The translations under genes were made by a program, and so were the position numbers. A DNA stretch of 46,065 nucleotides from IMG/VR virus record IMGVR_UViG_3300027857_000027, positions 1 through 46,065 of that record. The stretch is one strand, 5' to 3'. This document shows, piece by piece, positions 22,741-30,577 of this stretch. Origin of the DNA: a virus. Each line of letters starts with the position of its first letter. Position 1 is the stretch's first letter. Below the pieces are notes generated by a model. That model worked only from the letters and a program-made list of their open reading frames with translations, ran no database searches and was not told the origin of the DNA.

Positions 22741-23271
22741 ATGTCCTTCCGTTCCGACCGAATCGAAAAGCGCGGCTCCTCCTACGTCGTTCTAAGCGAG
22801 GCCGGGAAGGTTCTCGGCAAGCACCCCACGCGCGCCGAAGCGGTCGCCCAGCTCGGAGCCGTCGAGGCATCCAAAGCCCGTGCTAAGAAAGACGTCGACA
22901 ACTCCGGCACTTGGGAAGGCAACGAGGCCGCTAGCGTCGAGCTCCCCGAATCGGAGTGGGCCCACCGCAAGGGCGAAGCCCCGGCCCCCGCCGCAGCTGA
23001 GATTGCCCACCTGCAGACCGCTTCCGACCCCCACGCGCACGCGGGCTCCCCAGGATCGCCGAAAGGCTCCGTGGTGAAGGCCCCGAACGACGAATCCGAT
23101 TATCCGGACGAAGAGGAGGAAGAAGAGAAGGACGACGAATACGGAGACGATGATCACGCCACGGGCGAAGCCCAAGGAGAGTTGAATGCCCTCAGTGTCC
23201 ACGACCCTGAACGGATGGAGCATGACGCTAGTCCGGCCCTGCACCGCAGTCGTGCTCACGTCGGGAAGTAG
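22741..23271 (+). CDS. Head-associated protein with acidic C-terminal region
   Basis: A 176-residue protein. The N-terminal ~45 residues (RIEKRGSSYVVLSEAGKVLGKHPTRAEAVAQLGAVEASKAR) match a short module common in phage head genes near the prohead protease. An Ala/Pro-rich middle and a strongly acidic stretch (DYPDEEEEEEKDDEYGDDDH) follow. It may act as scaffold or as part of the protease assembly. No ribosome-binding site; see the hairpin at 22716-22740. Longer upstream readings in frame cross the terminator and are rejected. Confidence 0.65.
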   Translation: MSFRSDRIEKRGSSYVVLSEAGKVLGKHPTRAEAVAQLGAVEASKARAKKDVDNSGTWEGNEAASVELPESEWAHRKGEAPAPAAAEIAHLQTASDPHAHAGSPGSPKGSVVKAPNDESDYPDEEEEEEKDDEYGDDDHATGEAQGELNALSVHDPERMEHDASPALHRSRAHVGK

Positions 23272-23273
23272 CA

Positions 23274-25463
23274 ATGGCGACTACCCCCAAAGAATCATCG
23301 GGCGGTACATCCCCCCGCGGGGATAACGCCCTCGATCTCATCGCTGGACCCGGTCAGGCGAAGCAGCCCGACGAGGTCAAGGTCCGCAAGCACGGACTCG
23401 CGAAGGCGCAGCCGGATATGCGCGAGCTCCCCACGGAGGATCCCGCAAATCTCGGCACCGGTGAGGAGCTCGAGAAGGGTATCTACAGTGACCTTTCCGA
23501 CGAAGAGAAGAGTACCTACGACAAGCTAGACGCCGAGGGCAAAGCAGCTTTTATGAAAAATCGAGCCGGCGGGCTCAAGGCCTCGGGCGCGCGCGGTCCC
23601 GCGGGCGGGCCCGCTGACAAGCTCGGCAAGAACGGGATCAAAGACGACCTTAACGTGGGCCTCGGCGGTGCTCGTAAGGGCCCTTCAGACCTGCTCGCAA
23701 CCCAGGAAGGGCCGTTGCCCCACGCCAACGAGGCCAACGAGCCCAACTACGCCGAGGCGAATCCGCGCGCGCTGGGCGGCCCGGACGGCGCTCGGCGGGC
23801 TAACGACCCCGCTGGGGATGATGACTTCCAACGCCTGAAGCAGGCGGGCATCAAGGCGGGCCCTACGTCGACATCGGACGGCGGGCGCCTCTCGAGCCAG
23901 GTTCGGAAAGATTTTGATCCGGATCAGCCGCGGGATGAAAGCGGAAAGTGGAGTGGTGGCGGAAGCTCTGATCAGATCGCAGCGCACGTAAGCAAAGAGG
24001 GTTTTACTCCGCGTCGAACTAGCAGCGGGGTTGAGATGGTTAAAGGGGCTAGGTCTCACGGAGAAATCCCCTACGGGGCAACACACGAACGAGCAGTAGA
24101 AATTACTGCCAAAGCACACGCCTCACACGCACGAATGGTTGCTAATAAGCCAACTACGCCAAACACACACGAAGTGAAATTACACCAGAATCAGGCTGTG
24201 CGAGAGCGCTACCAAAAGAATTTCAACGAAGGGGGCGAGGGCTATAACCCCCACGATCCGCGGTACCAACTACAATCCAAAAAACATGATTCCTTGCTAG
24301 TGGACGTGTGCCGATACGACTCCGGTGCGCTAGCCAGGCCCGAGGTGCTCGATAATGGCTGGATGCGCCTCGAGGCCCATCTCACACGGTCCGGGATCTT
24401 CGAGTACAAGCAGCCGGACGGCACTGTGCGGCGCGAGTATCGCCCGGCGGACGAGGTGTTTAACGAGAAATCACTGAGTACGTTTCGTATGGTTCCTGTC
24501 ACAGATGATCATCCCCCGTGTGGTTTCCTAGACTCCTCGAACGTCAAGCTCTACCAGGTCGGGCAGCTTGGCGACGCGGTGGGGCGGGATGGCGACCGCG
24601 TGCGCGCGGCCTTGATGGTTACGGATCCAATGCTCGTCACGCGGCTACAAAACGGCCACCCGGGGCAGCTTTCGTGCGGCTACCACTGCGACCTTGAGCT
24701 GACCTCCGGCCAGTTCAACGGCGAGAAATACGACGCGATTCAGCGGAATATCCGAGGCAACCACGTTGCGGTGGTGGAGACTGGGCGCGCGGGTCCAGAG
24801 GCGCGCATGCGCCTAGACAGCGCGGACGCAACGATGCTAACTTCTGTAGGTACTGAACAAGCGTTCACGTCGGAGGCCCTCGTGGCGAACAAGGTTTTGC
24901 GAATTGATGGAGTTGACTTCGAGGTGACGGAGCAGGCCGCGCAAGCGGTCGCCAAGCTCCAGGCCGAGCGCGAGACCGCGCGGGCTGATCTCGAAAAGCT
25001 CCAAGCGCGGGCTGACAGCCTCGCGGAGAATCTCCAGAAAGCCGAATCGGCGCGGAAAGCCGCGGAGGATCCCAAGCGCGTTGCTAGCCTGGTCGCCGCT
25101 CGCGTTTCGCTGGAGCGCACCGCCAAGGAGATTCTCGGAGACGTGAAGGTCGATTCCATGAGCGCAGCTGACATCAAGCTCGCGGTCATCGCCAAGGCTT
25201 CCCCCGACTTCAAGGCCGAAGGCCGCTCCCCGGAGTATCTGCAGGCCCGGTTCGATACCGCGCTCGAGACTCTCGAGGCGGGCAAGACCCGCGCGATCGA
25301 CAAGGTCCGCGAAGTCATCGTGGAGGGCGAGAAGAAAACCGACGCTGTCCCCACCGAGGACGCGTACGACAAAATGGTTCGCGAGCAGCGCGAATACTGG
25401 AAGTCTCCCCCGAAGGACGCCAACGGCACCCCGGCTATTCGCTGGGCCACCGCCAACAGTTAA
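23274..25463 (+). CDS. Prohead protease (DUF2213-like) fused to scaffold and N-terminal extension
   Basis: A 729-residue composite. Residues ~1-215 are disordered and Gly/Ala/Asp-rich. DFDPDQPRDESGKWSGGG follows, a linker known from phage head proteins, then a segment of more A-rich DNA (about residues 238-335). Residues ~340-515 match DUF2213 prohead protease: VCRYDSG..., SGIFEYKQPDG, VTDDHPP, LSCGYHCDLE, GPEARMRLD. Residues ~550-610 form a coiled coil (KLQAERETARADLEKLQARA), as expected of a scaffold. It probably guides capsid assembly and then cleaves itself and the head proteins. GGAAG precedes the ATG. Confidence 0.8.
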   Translation: MATTPKESSGGTSPRGDNALDLIAGPGQAKQPDEVKVRKHGLAKAQPDMRELPTEDPANLGTGEELEKGIYSDLSDEEKSTYDKLDAEGKAAFMKNRAGGLKASGARGPAGGPADKLGKNGIKDDLNVGLGGARKGPSDLLATQEGPLPHANEANEPNYAEANPRALGGPDGARRANDPAGDDDFQRLKQAGIKAGPTSTSDGGRLSSQVRKDFDPDQPRDESGKWSGGGSSDQIAAHVSKEGFTPRRTSSGVEMVKGARSHGEIPYGATHERAVEITAKAHASHARMVANKPTTPNTHEVKLHQNQAVRERYQKNFNEGGEGYNPHDPRYQLQSKKHDSLLVDVCRYDSGALARPEVLDNGWMRLEAHLTRSGIFEYKQPDGTVRREYRPADEVFNEKSLSTFRMVPVTDDHPPCGFLDSSNVKLYQVGQLGDAVGRDGDRVRAALMVTDPMLVTRLQNGHPGQLSCGYHCDLELTSGQFNGEKYDAIQRNIRGNHVAVVETGRAGPEARMRLDSADATMLTSVGTEQAFTSEALVANKVLRIDGVDFEVTEQAAQAVAKLQAERETARADLEKLQARADSLAENLQKAESARKAAEDPKRVASLVAARVSLERTAKEILGDVKVDSMSAADIKLAVIAKASPDFKAEGRSPEYLQARFDTALETLEAGKTRAIDKVREVIVEGEKKTDAVPTEDAYDKMVREQREYWKSPPKDANGTPAIRWATANS

Positions 25464-25475
25464 GGAAAAACGTTC

Positions 25476-25985
25476 ATGTCGCAGACCGACGTTGCAGTCT
25501 CCAAGTCGCCCGTCAAGGGCATGATCGCGGATGCCATGGAAGGCATGGATATCCGTTCGTTCGCCAACACTGACACCATCAATCTCGACTTTGGGTACAT
25601 GGTTGCCCTCGGCGCGGATGACGCTGGCGCTATTGCGCCCGCGACCTCTGGCGCCAAGATGCTCGGGATCAACACCTACGCCGCGACGTTTGACCCGGGG
25701 CCCTTCGGCCTTTTGGTTCAGACTGGCTCGAACCCAGGCCTCAAGCCAGGCGCCGCGCTGAACGTCATGGCACGCGGTCGCATCTGGGTCGCTGTCGAGG
25801 AAGCAGTCAACGCCGAAGACCAGGCCTATGTCCGCTACGCCTCCGGCGCAGGCGGGACCATTCTGGGCGCATTCCGAAAGAGCGCCGACACCTCGACCGC
25901 CGTTGCGGTCAAGGGCAAATACAAGACCTCCCAAGCAACACCGGGCGGGCTGGCGATTCTCGAGTTCAACGCAGAAGTCTTCTAG
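25476..25985 (+). CDS. Capsid cement/decoration protein (DUF2190-like)
   Basis: A 169-residue beta-rich protein (DTINLDFGYMVALGADDAG, MLGINTYAATFDPG, GRIWVAVEEAVNAEDQAYVRY) with the pattern of head-stabilising proteins encoded between protease and major capsid genes. It should coat the capsid surface after expansion. AAGGAAA lies before the ATG, overlapping an ACAGTTAAGG motif at the end of the protease gene. Confidence 0.75.
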   Translation: MSQTDVAVSKSPVKGMIADAMEGMDIRSFANTDTINLDFGYMVALGADDAGAIAPATSGAKMLGINTYAATFDPGPFGLLVQTGSNPGLKPGAALNVMARGRIWVAVEEAVNAEDQAYVRYASGAGGTILGAFRKSADTSTAVAVKGKYKTSQATPGGLAILEFNAEVF

Positions 25986-26018
25986 CAGTAGACCCCGAGC
26001 GGGTCTGAGGAAAACACG

Positions 26019-26996
26019 ATGGGCAGCTTCAACCGAGATCAGTTCCGCGCGGACATCGCCGAGAAATGGGCGCGGGCCACCGGAAGGCACGACGCGGCCG
26101 AGTCGGCGTTTTTCGCACGGCAACTCGAAGATATTCGAGGGCGAGCGTACGACTACAAGCTGATCGAGCTCAAGGCCCGGATGTTCCTACCGGTCGATAA
26201 CTCCGTTAACCCCGGGGCTGAGTCGGTCACTTACTCGCAGTTCACTCCCCGTTCGCTGGCGAAGATCATCGCCTCCTACGCGGATGATCTCCCCCGCTCG
26301 GATTCGACTGGTCTGCAGTTCACCGCTCAGATCAAGGGTATCGGCGGGAGCTACGGATACTCCATCCAAGAGATTCGGGCCGCGCAGATGGCAGGCCTTC
26401 CCCTCGACCAGCGGCGAGCCAACGCGGCCCGGCGCGGTGTTGAGGTGGTGATCGACAAGATCGCGCAGAGTGGCGACTCAGATTACAAGCTGGTCGGTTT
26501 CTTCAACCAGCCCTCAGCGACCACGTTCACCGTCCCCGCTGGTGTTAGCGGATTCACCGACTGGGCTCGGAAGAATCCTGGAGAGATCCTCTCCGACATG
26601 AATGGGGTTGCGAACTTCATCGTTTCGAATACGAGCGAGGTCGAGAAGCCTGACACTCTGCTGGTCCCGATCAAGCAGTACACTCAGATCGCTACCACGC
26701 CGATGAACTCGGCAAACGCCTCGAACGTGACCATTCTGGACATGTTTCTTAAGAATCAACCGTTCGTGCAGATGGTTGCCCCCTGGTACGCGCTCACTGG
26801 CGCCGGGGCTGGGTCCACTGACCGAATGATCTGCTACAAGCGGGATCCGGATCACCTCATGCTCGTCATCCCCCAAGAGTTCGAGCAATTCCCTCCCCAG
26901 CAGCGCAACCTCGAGTTCGTGGTCAACTGCCACGCCCGCTGCGGCGGGGTGCAGGTACCGTACCCTCTGGCCATAGCTTACGCGGATGGCGTGTAG
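26019..26996 (+). CDS. Major capsid protein (DUF2184-like)
   Basis: A 325-residue protein with the DUF2184 capsid pattern: FLPVDNSVNPGAESVTYSQF, ADDLPRSD, GGSYGYSIQEIRAAQMAGLPLDQRRA, ending FVVNCHARCGGVQVPYPLAIAYADGV. It forms the icosahedral shell by an HK97-like fold. GAGGAAAA precedes the ATG. A cluster of hairpins follows the stop, consistent with a highly expressed, separately terminated gene. Confidence 0.85.
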   Translation: MGSFNRDQFRADIAEKWARATGRHDAAESAFFARQLEDIRGRAYDYKLIELKARMFLPVDNSVNPGAESVTYSQFTPRSLAKIIASYADDLPRSDSTGLQFTAQIKGIGGSYGYSIQEIRAAQMAGLPLDQRRANAARRGVEVVIDKIAQSGDSDYKLVGFFNQPSATTFTVPAGVSGFTDWARKNPGEILSDMNGVANFIVSNTSEVEKPDTLLVPIKQYTQIATTPMNSANASNVTILDMFLKNQPFVQMVAPWYALTGAGAGSTDRMICYKRDPDHLMLVIPQEFEQFPPQQRNLEFVVNCHARCGGVQVPYPLAIAYADGV

Positions 26997-27003
26997 ATCT
27001 ACT

Positions 27004-27042
27004 TAGCCCGCACGGGCTATTTGAGGCGGGACGTATCCCGCC
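27004..27042 (+). other. Tandem hairpins after the capsid gene
   Basis: TAGCCC-GCAC-GGGCTA at 27004-27019, then GGCGGGA-CGTA-TCCCGCC at 27025-27042. Neither has a proper T-run; they may protect the capsid mRNA 3' end. Confidence 0.55.
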
Positions 27043-27072
27043 GAGTCACCGGCTGGTGGCGGACACGTACGG

Positions 27073-27103
27073 AAAGCCCGGTTAGCGCCGGGCTTTCGTC
27101 TTT
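27073..27103 (+). terminator. Intrinsic terminator upstream of the tRNA
   Basis: AAAGCCCGG and CCGGGCTTT form a 9-bp perfect stem with a 6-nt loop, followed by CGTCTTT. Confidence 0.8.
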
Positions 27104-27104
27104 G

Positions 27105-27113
27105 TGATACTGT
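27105..27113 (+). promoter_or_regulatory. tRNA promoter, extended -10
   Basis: TG-A-TACTGT ends 7 nt before the first base of the tRNA, immediately after the terminator, so the tRNA appears to have its own transcription start at or near its mature 5' end. Confidence 0.55.
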
Positions 27114-27120
27114 TACTCTC

Positions 27121-27192
27121 AGCGCGGTAGGAAAGCGGTAATCCGTCGGGCTCATAACCCGAAGATCCTCGGTTCGACTCCGAGCTGCGCTA
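27121..27192 (+). tRNA. tRNA-Met (CAT), initiator-like
   Basis: A 72-nt cloverleaf: acceptor AGCGCGG/CTGCGCT (one G-U), 3-bp D stem GGA/TCC, anticodon stem TCGGG/CCCGA around CTCATAA, T stem CTCGG/CCGAG around TTCGACT, discriminator A. CCA is not encoded. The anticodon stem carries the three G-C pairs that mark initiator tRNAs, and the arm is the same as in E. coli tRNA-fMet. Position 11-24 is G-C (purine-pyrimidine), also initiator-like. The 1-72 pair is a weak A-U instead of the bacterial C-A mismatch. Confidence 0.9.
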
Positions 27193-27208
27193 CTGAAAGG
27201 CGGTACAC

Positions 27209-27685
27209 ATGGCAGATGCACCCAAGACCGCGCCTCAGGCGCCCCGGCACGCGGGTTTCGTGCGCGTTGTTTCCCACAAACACTCAATCTGGCAGTTCGG
27301 CTCAGAGGCAGAGGGGCACCGATTCCTCCCTGGAGTGAATGAGGTACCTGACAAGGCGTGGACCTACCTCAAGACGCTCAAGACGAGTTTGGCCAAGAAA
27401 AACAAGGATGGTAGTTACAAGGATTTCAATTTTCTCGAACACCACATCAAGGTGAAGGATCTCGAGGTCCTCTCCGAGGGCAATACAAAACCGTTTGATG
27501 AACTCCCCGCGGAGCAGGCGCTTGAGCTGGTCAAGGAAACCGCGAATCCCGAGCTCCTCGAGGAGTGGTCCGAGATGGACCTTGAGACCGAGGTCGCCCG
27601 CGCGGTGCGCGATCAGAAAGACGATCTAAAGCCCGGTGCGCCGCTCGACCCGCTCAAAGAGGGGCAAGGCACGGCTAACCCGTGA
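27209..27685 (+). CDS. Hypothetical head protein, 158 residues
   Basis: AAGGCGG upstream of ATG. N-terminal part (HAGFVRVVSHKHSIWQFGSEAEGHRFLPGVNEVPDKAWTYLK) is a small mixed alpha/beta unit; the C-terminal half is acidic and helical (ELVKETANPELLEEWSEMD). Its location between capsid and connector genes suggests a head accessory role. No family is recognised. Overlaps the next gene by GTGA. Confidence 0.65.
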   Translation: MADAPKTAPQAPRHAGFVRVVSHKHSIWQFGSEAEGHRFLPGVNEVPDKAWTYLKTLKTSLAKKNKDGSYKDFNFLEHHIKVKDLEVLSEGNTKPFDELPAEQALELVKETANPELLEEWSEMDLETEVARAVRDQKDDLKPGAPLDPLKEGQGTANP

Positions 27686-28038
27686 TTGTTTGGGCAGACG
27701 TTGTGAACATCGCGCCGGGCGACGCCAAAATCGCCGCGGTGCCGCTCGCCTCGCAGACCGCGATCCTCGCCGACGTCTATGCTCAGATGAGCGCGGCGAA
27801 TTGGGGCACGCGGTTGGACCTTGGTGCGAAGTGGTTTGCCGCACACCTCGCGACGGTGGGAGCCCAGGGGGCCCTCGGCGCTGGCGGGCCCGTGAGCGAG
27901 CATCGAGTTGGCGAGGTGGCGCGCTCGTACGCGGTGCCCACGGCGATGAATGTGCTCCTAGAAACTACGCCTTACGGTAAAGAATTCGTGCGCCTTTACC
28001 GAAGCCTCAATCTCCGCTGGCTCATCGGATCGGTGTGA
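27682..28038 (+). CDS. Head-tail connector (DUF4054-like)
   Basis: A 118-residue protein matching DUF4054: WGTRLDLGAKWFAAHLA, VSEHRVGEVARSYAVP, LLETTPYGKEFVRLYRS. These are adaptor proteins that bind the portal ring. GTG start overlapping the preceding stop; its own stop overlaps the next GTG. Confidence 0.75.
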   Translation: MIVWADVVNIAPGDAKIAAVPLASQTAILADVYAQMSAANWGTRLDLGAKWFAAHLATVGAQGALGAGGPVSEHRVGEVARSYAVPTAMNVLLETTPYGKEFVRLYRSLNLRWLIGSV

Positions 28039-28526
28039 AGTTCTCCCTCAAGAGCTCCCTCAAAGGCTTCGAGCAGCTCACGCAAGCCCTGCGCGGGATT
28101 AAGGGAAACAGTTACGCTAAAGCCGGATTGCTCGGGGCGAACAACGCACGGGACGACTCTACGGCAGGCAACGTGGAGATCGGCCTCGTTCACGAGTTCG
28201 GCTCAGAGGTAAACAACATCCCCGCCCGCCCATTCGTCTCAGCCGCGTTCAAGAAAAACCTGCCGGCTTACAAGGAGACTCTGCGCGAGTACGTCCGAGC
28301 CATCTACGCGGGCAAAATGACCCCCGCCAAAGCACTTGGGCTCATCGGGCTCCGGATGGCCGCGGACATGAAGCTTTACGTCACCGAGGGACCGCACATC
28401 CCCCCGCCGCTCCAACCCGAGACTGTGGCGCGCAAGGGCTCGGATCGCCCTCTCGTAGATACCGGAAGAATGGTCGACTCCATCGCCCACGAAGTGGTGC
28501 TTGGCGGGCGCTCGCAATCGGAATAG
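28035..28526 (+). CDS. HK97 gp10-like tail-completion/neck protein
   Basis: A 163-residue protein with typical features: EIGLVHEFGSEVNNIPARPFVSAAFKKN, a helical middle, and RPLVDTGRMVDSIAHEV at the C terminus. Members complete the neck or tail. GTG start in a GTGA overlap. Confidence 0.75.
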   Translation: MKFSLKSSLKGFEQLTQALRGIKGNSYAKAGLLGANNARDDSTAGNVEIGLVHEFGSEVNNIPARPFVSAAFKKNLPAYKETLREYVRAIYAGKMTPAKALGLIGLRMAADMKLYVTEGPHIPPPLQPETVARKGSDRPLVDTGRMVDSIAHEVVLGGRSQSE

Positions 28527-28536
28527 GATGGACCCC

Positions 28537-28995
28537 ATGAAAAACTTTCTTTTGTCCCTCGCTGTGCCGTGTCTGCTCGCCTTCGTGATGATTGGCCTCG
28601 CCGCGCCGCTGGCGCGTGCCTCCAGTGATTTTCAGTACCAGCTCTCTTCTAGTTCCGCGGACGGTGGGGCTGTTACCGTGCGAAACTGGAACGCTCTTTC
28701 TGACGCTGGGCTTCAGGGTCCGCTCTTTTCGCCCCGACAGACGGTCAGTTTCCAATGCAACACGGATAGCTATCTGGCACTGGTCGCCAGCGACGCTGGC
28801 TTTTTAGATGACGGCGGGACACTCTCCTCGTCCAACGGGCTGCGCATCCAAGCAAACGACAGGCCGCTGCCTCAGCAAGTCGTTGTCCCCTCGGTGGGTG
28901 TATTGATGACTCCCAAAAGCACCGCACTCTGCACCGCAGGATCGCCCTGTACGTGCAACGTGTTTCTCGAAAGCTCTTTACCGGTCAATCCGTAG
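28537..28995 (+). CDS. Exported protein encoded in the neck cluster
   Basis: A 152-residue protein starting with an apparent signal peptide (KNFLLSLAVPCLLAFVMIGL..., likely cleavage after ARA at about residue 30). The mature part is beta-rich with four or five Cys, including CTAGSPCTC near the end, consistent with disulphides in the periplasm. AGGATGGA precedes the ATG. Not a recognised neck protein; see also 29376 and 29705, which begin the same way. Confidence 0.65.
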   Translation: MKNFLLSLAVPCLLAFVMIGLAAPLARASSDFQYQLSSSSADGGAVTVRNWNALSDAGLQGPLFSPRQTVSFQCNTDSYLALVASDAGFLDDGGTLSSSNGLRIQANDRPLPQQVVVPSVGVLMTPKSTALCTAGSPCTCNVFLESSLPVNP

Positions 28996-29004
28996 CGAGC
29001 AGCT

Positions 29005-29379
29005 GTGTCCGTCGAGGACCTCAGCGACGTTATTTTTCAGCTCCAGTCTGGCACGTACACGGTCACGCGCTCTGCACCGGGCGTGATTGGTTCGGACGGG
29101 CGTCTCGTGCCTGGCTCTCAATCTACGTTTTCAATTCTCGCCTCAGTACAGCCTATGACAGGGCGGGACCTGCTCCGACTCCCTGAGGGGCAGCGGACCA
29201 AGGAGAATCTCAAGATCTGGAGCCAAACCCAGCTTTTTACATCCGGCGCGGGGCAGGATCCCGACACGGTCGCGGTGGACGACGCTGATTTCCAGGTGCA
29301 GATGTGTCGTCGCTGGGGACCGAATGGCAACTACTGGTATGCTGAGGCGTCGAAGGTCGGCAGGGAGCTTGGAGCATGA
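29005..29379 (+). CDS. Neck protein, probable head-tail stopper
   Basis: A 124-residue protein (GTYTVTRSAPGVIGSDGRLVPG, SVQPMTGRDLLRLPEGQRTKENLKIWSQTQLFT, ending in an aromatic strand) matching a family found between connectors and tail terminator in Mu/Pam3-type myophages. GTG start, 9 nt after the previous stop; no clear Shine-Dalgarno sequence. Confidence 0.65.
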   Translation: MSVEDLSDVIFQLQSGTYTVTRSAPGVIGSDGRLVPGSQSTFSILASVQPMTGRDLLRLPEGQRTKENLKIWSQTQLFTSGAGQDPDTVAVDDADFQVQMCRRWGPNGNYWYAEASKVGRELGA

Positions 29380-29708
29380 AGCGTTTGATTTTTGTGGTGC
29401 TGTTCGTAGCGGGCGCGGTACTGGCCGCGGGCCTCACCTCGGAGGTCTTGGTTCAGTCCAGCGCCCCTACTCTCATGGTGCGCAACCCACAGAGCGCTGG
29501 GTTTGAGTTCTACAACCACGGCCCTAACGCGATCTGGTGCGCCATCGGCGGGGACGGCGGGACCGCGCTGAGTGGCAAGAGCAGGAAAATCGCCTCCGAG
29601 GGAACCTGGAGCGCTGCGCAAAACGGCACTGTCCCTGTGTGGTGCGTGGCAGATACCGCAGGGCAGGACAGCGGCGCGGCCACGGTGATGACGGAGTCAA
29701 TCCCGTGA
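29376..29708 (+). CDS. Small exported protein
   Basis: A 110-residue protein: KRLIFVVLFVAGAVLAAG is a signal peptide, then a small beta-sandwich-like domain (FEFYNHGPNAIWCAIGG, VPVWCVADTAG) with two Cys that could form one disulphide. ATGA overlap upstream and GTGA downstream place it firmly in the operon. Function unknown; possibly displayed at the cell envelope or on the virion. Confidence 0.65.
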   Translation: MKRLIFVVLFVAGAVLAAGLTSEVLVQSSAPTLMVRNPQSAGFEFYNHGPNAIWCAIGGDGGTALSGKSRKIASEGTWSAAQNGTVPVWCVADTAGQDSGAATVMTESIP

Positions 29709-30577
29709 AAAAGTTTTGGTTTGGTTTTCTGGTGATCGCTGGTGTGGCGATCGCCCAGCAAGCACCGTTCGAGTCTGGGAGCACCGGCGCCTCGCTCTCT
29801 AACACTTCGGGCACGAACACCGGCGATGTCACGCTTGGAGCACCAAAAAACGGACTCGGAATCTCAGGGCAGACCCTCACGTTGGATACCACAACGCTTG
29901 ACGCGGGCACGCTCAACATCAACGCGGCGAACAACTCCGGAAGTGAGAACCTCGCTGGCACTCTGGATGCTGGTACGGTAGTGACGCAAAACCTACTGGT
30001 GAAAGCCTCTCAGTCCGGTGGGATGACTGTTGTGGAGAACAACACCTCCAACACAGCGGGCGGGTTCGTGAAGCATTTCCTACAGGCGTCAAACACCTCA
30101 GTGGATGTCCAATATCAGTTAGAGAACCCGGGTCAGGACACCACGCTAGGCATCTATCACGGCACGAACCACTATCAGCTGGTGAACGGACTCGCGCTCA
30201 ATACCAATGTGTTGCAAGACGTTGATCCGTCTCAGGGTAACCACTACGTTGTGGGACGGCTCTCTCTTGGCCCGTTCAGTGGCACGCAGAGTGGGACTGC
30301 TGCGTATCTCAATGCGGTGCCAACGATTTCTTACGTGCAAGGCTCGGCGAATGGCACCATCTACAACATCGAGGAGGGCGTGAATGCACTGACCGCCGGG
30401 GCATACACAGCCACTCTGCACTTCTCCTCCGGCGTTCCGATGTGTACGTGTAACGAGGTTGCGGCCACCCCACTTGCGTGCGGCCTATCCGCCGACCCGA
30501 CAAACACGTCTGCTGCTTTCGCGGTCTCCGCTGGGGGATCAAATAAAATTCACTGGCGCTGCGAAGGCATCCATTAG
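29705..30577 (+). CDS. Fibre-like protein with signal peptide
   Basis: A 290-residue protein from a GTG overlapping the previous stop. KKFWFGFLVIAGVAIAQ is a probable signal peptide. The following SNTSGTNTGDVTLGAPKNGLGISG is a motif recurrent in phage tail-fibre proteins, followed by Asn/Thr/Gly-rich beta repeats and a Cys-containing end (MCTCNEV...CGLSADP...HWRCEG). Encoded between neck genes, it could be a neck whisker or fibre, but the signal peptide does not fit cytoplasmic virion assembly. A longer frame upstream overlaps the previous gene and is rejected. Confidence 0.65.
   Translation: MKKFWFGFLVIAGVAIAQQAPFESGSTGASLSNTSGTNTGDVTLGAPKNGLGISGQTLTLDTTTLDAGTLNINAANNSGSENLAGTLDAGTVVTQNLLVKASQSGGMTVVENNTSNTAGGFVKHFLQASNTSVDVQYQLENPGQDTTLGIYHGTNHYQLVNGLALNTNVLQDVDPSQGNHYVVGRLSLGPFSGTQSGTAAYLNAVPTISYVQGSANGTIYNIEEGVNALTAGAYTATLHFSSGVPMCTCNEVAATPLACGLSADPTNTSAAFAVSAGGSNKIHWRCEGIH

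Noticed and set aside
24837-26123. 428-codon minus-strand frame
   Set aside because: It lies opposite the protease end and the cement and capsid genes, which have clear family signatures; no ribosome-binding site and shadow-like composition.
29537-29704. Upstream extension of the fibre-like gene at 29705
   Set aside because: It overlaps the exported protein gene for its whole length and lacks the signal peptide at its N terminus; the GTG in the GTGA overlap is the natural start.
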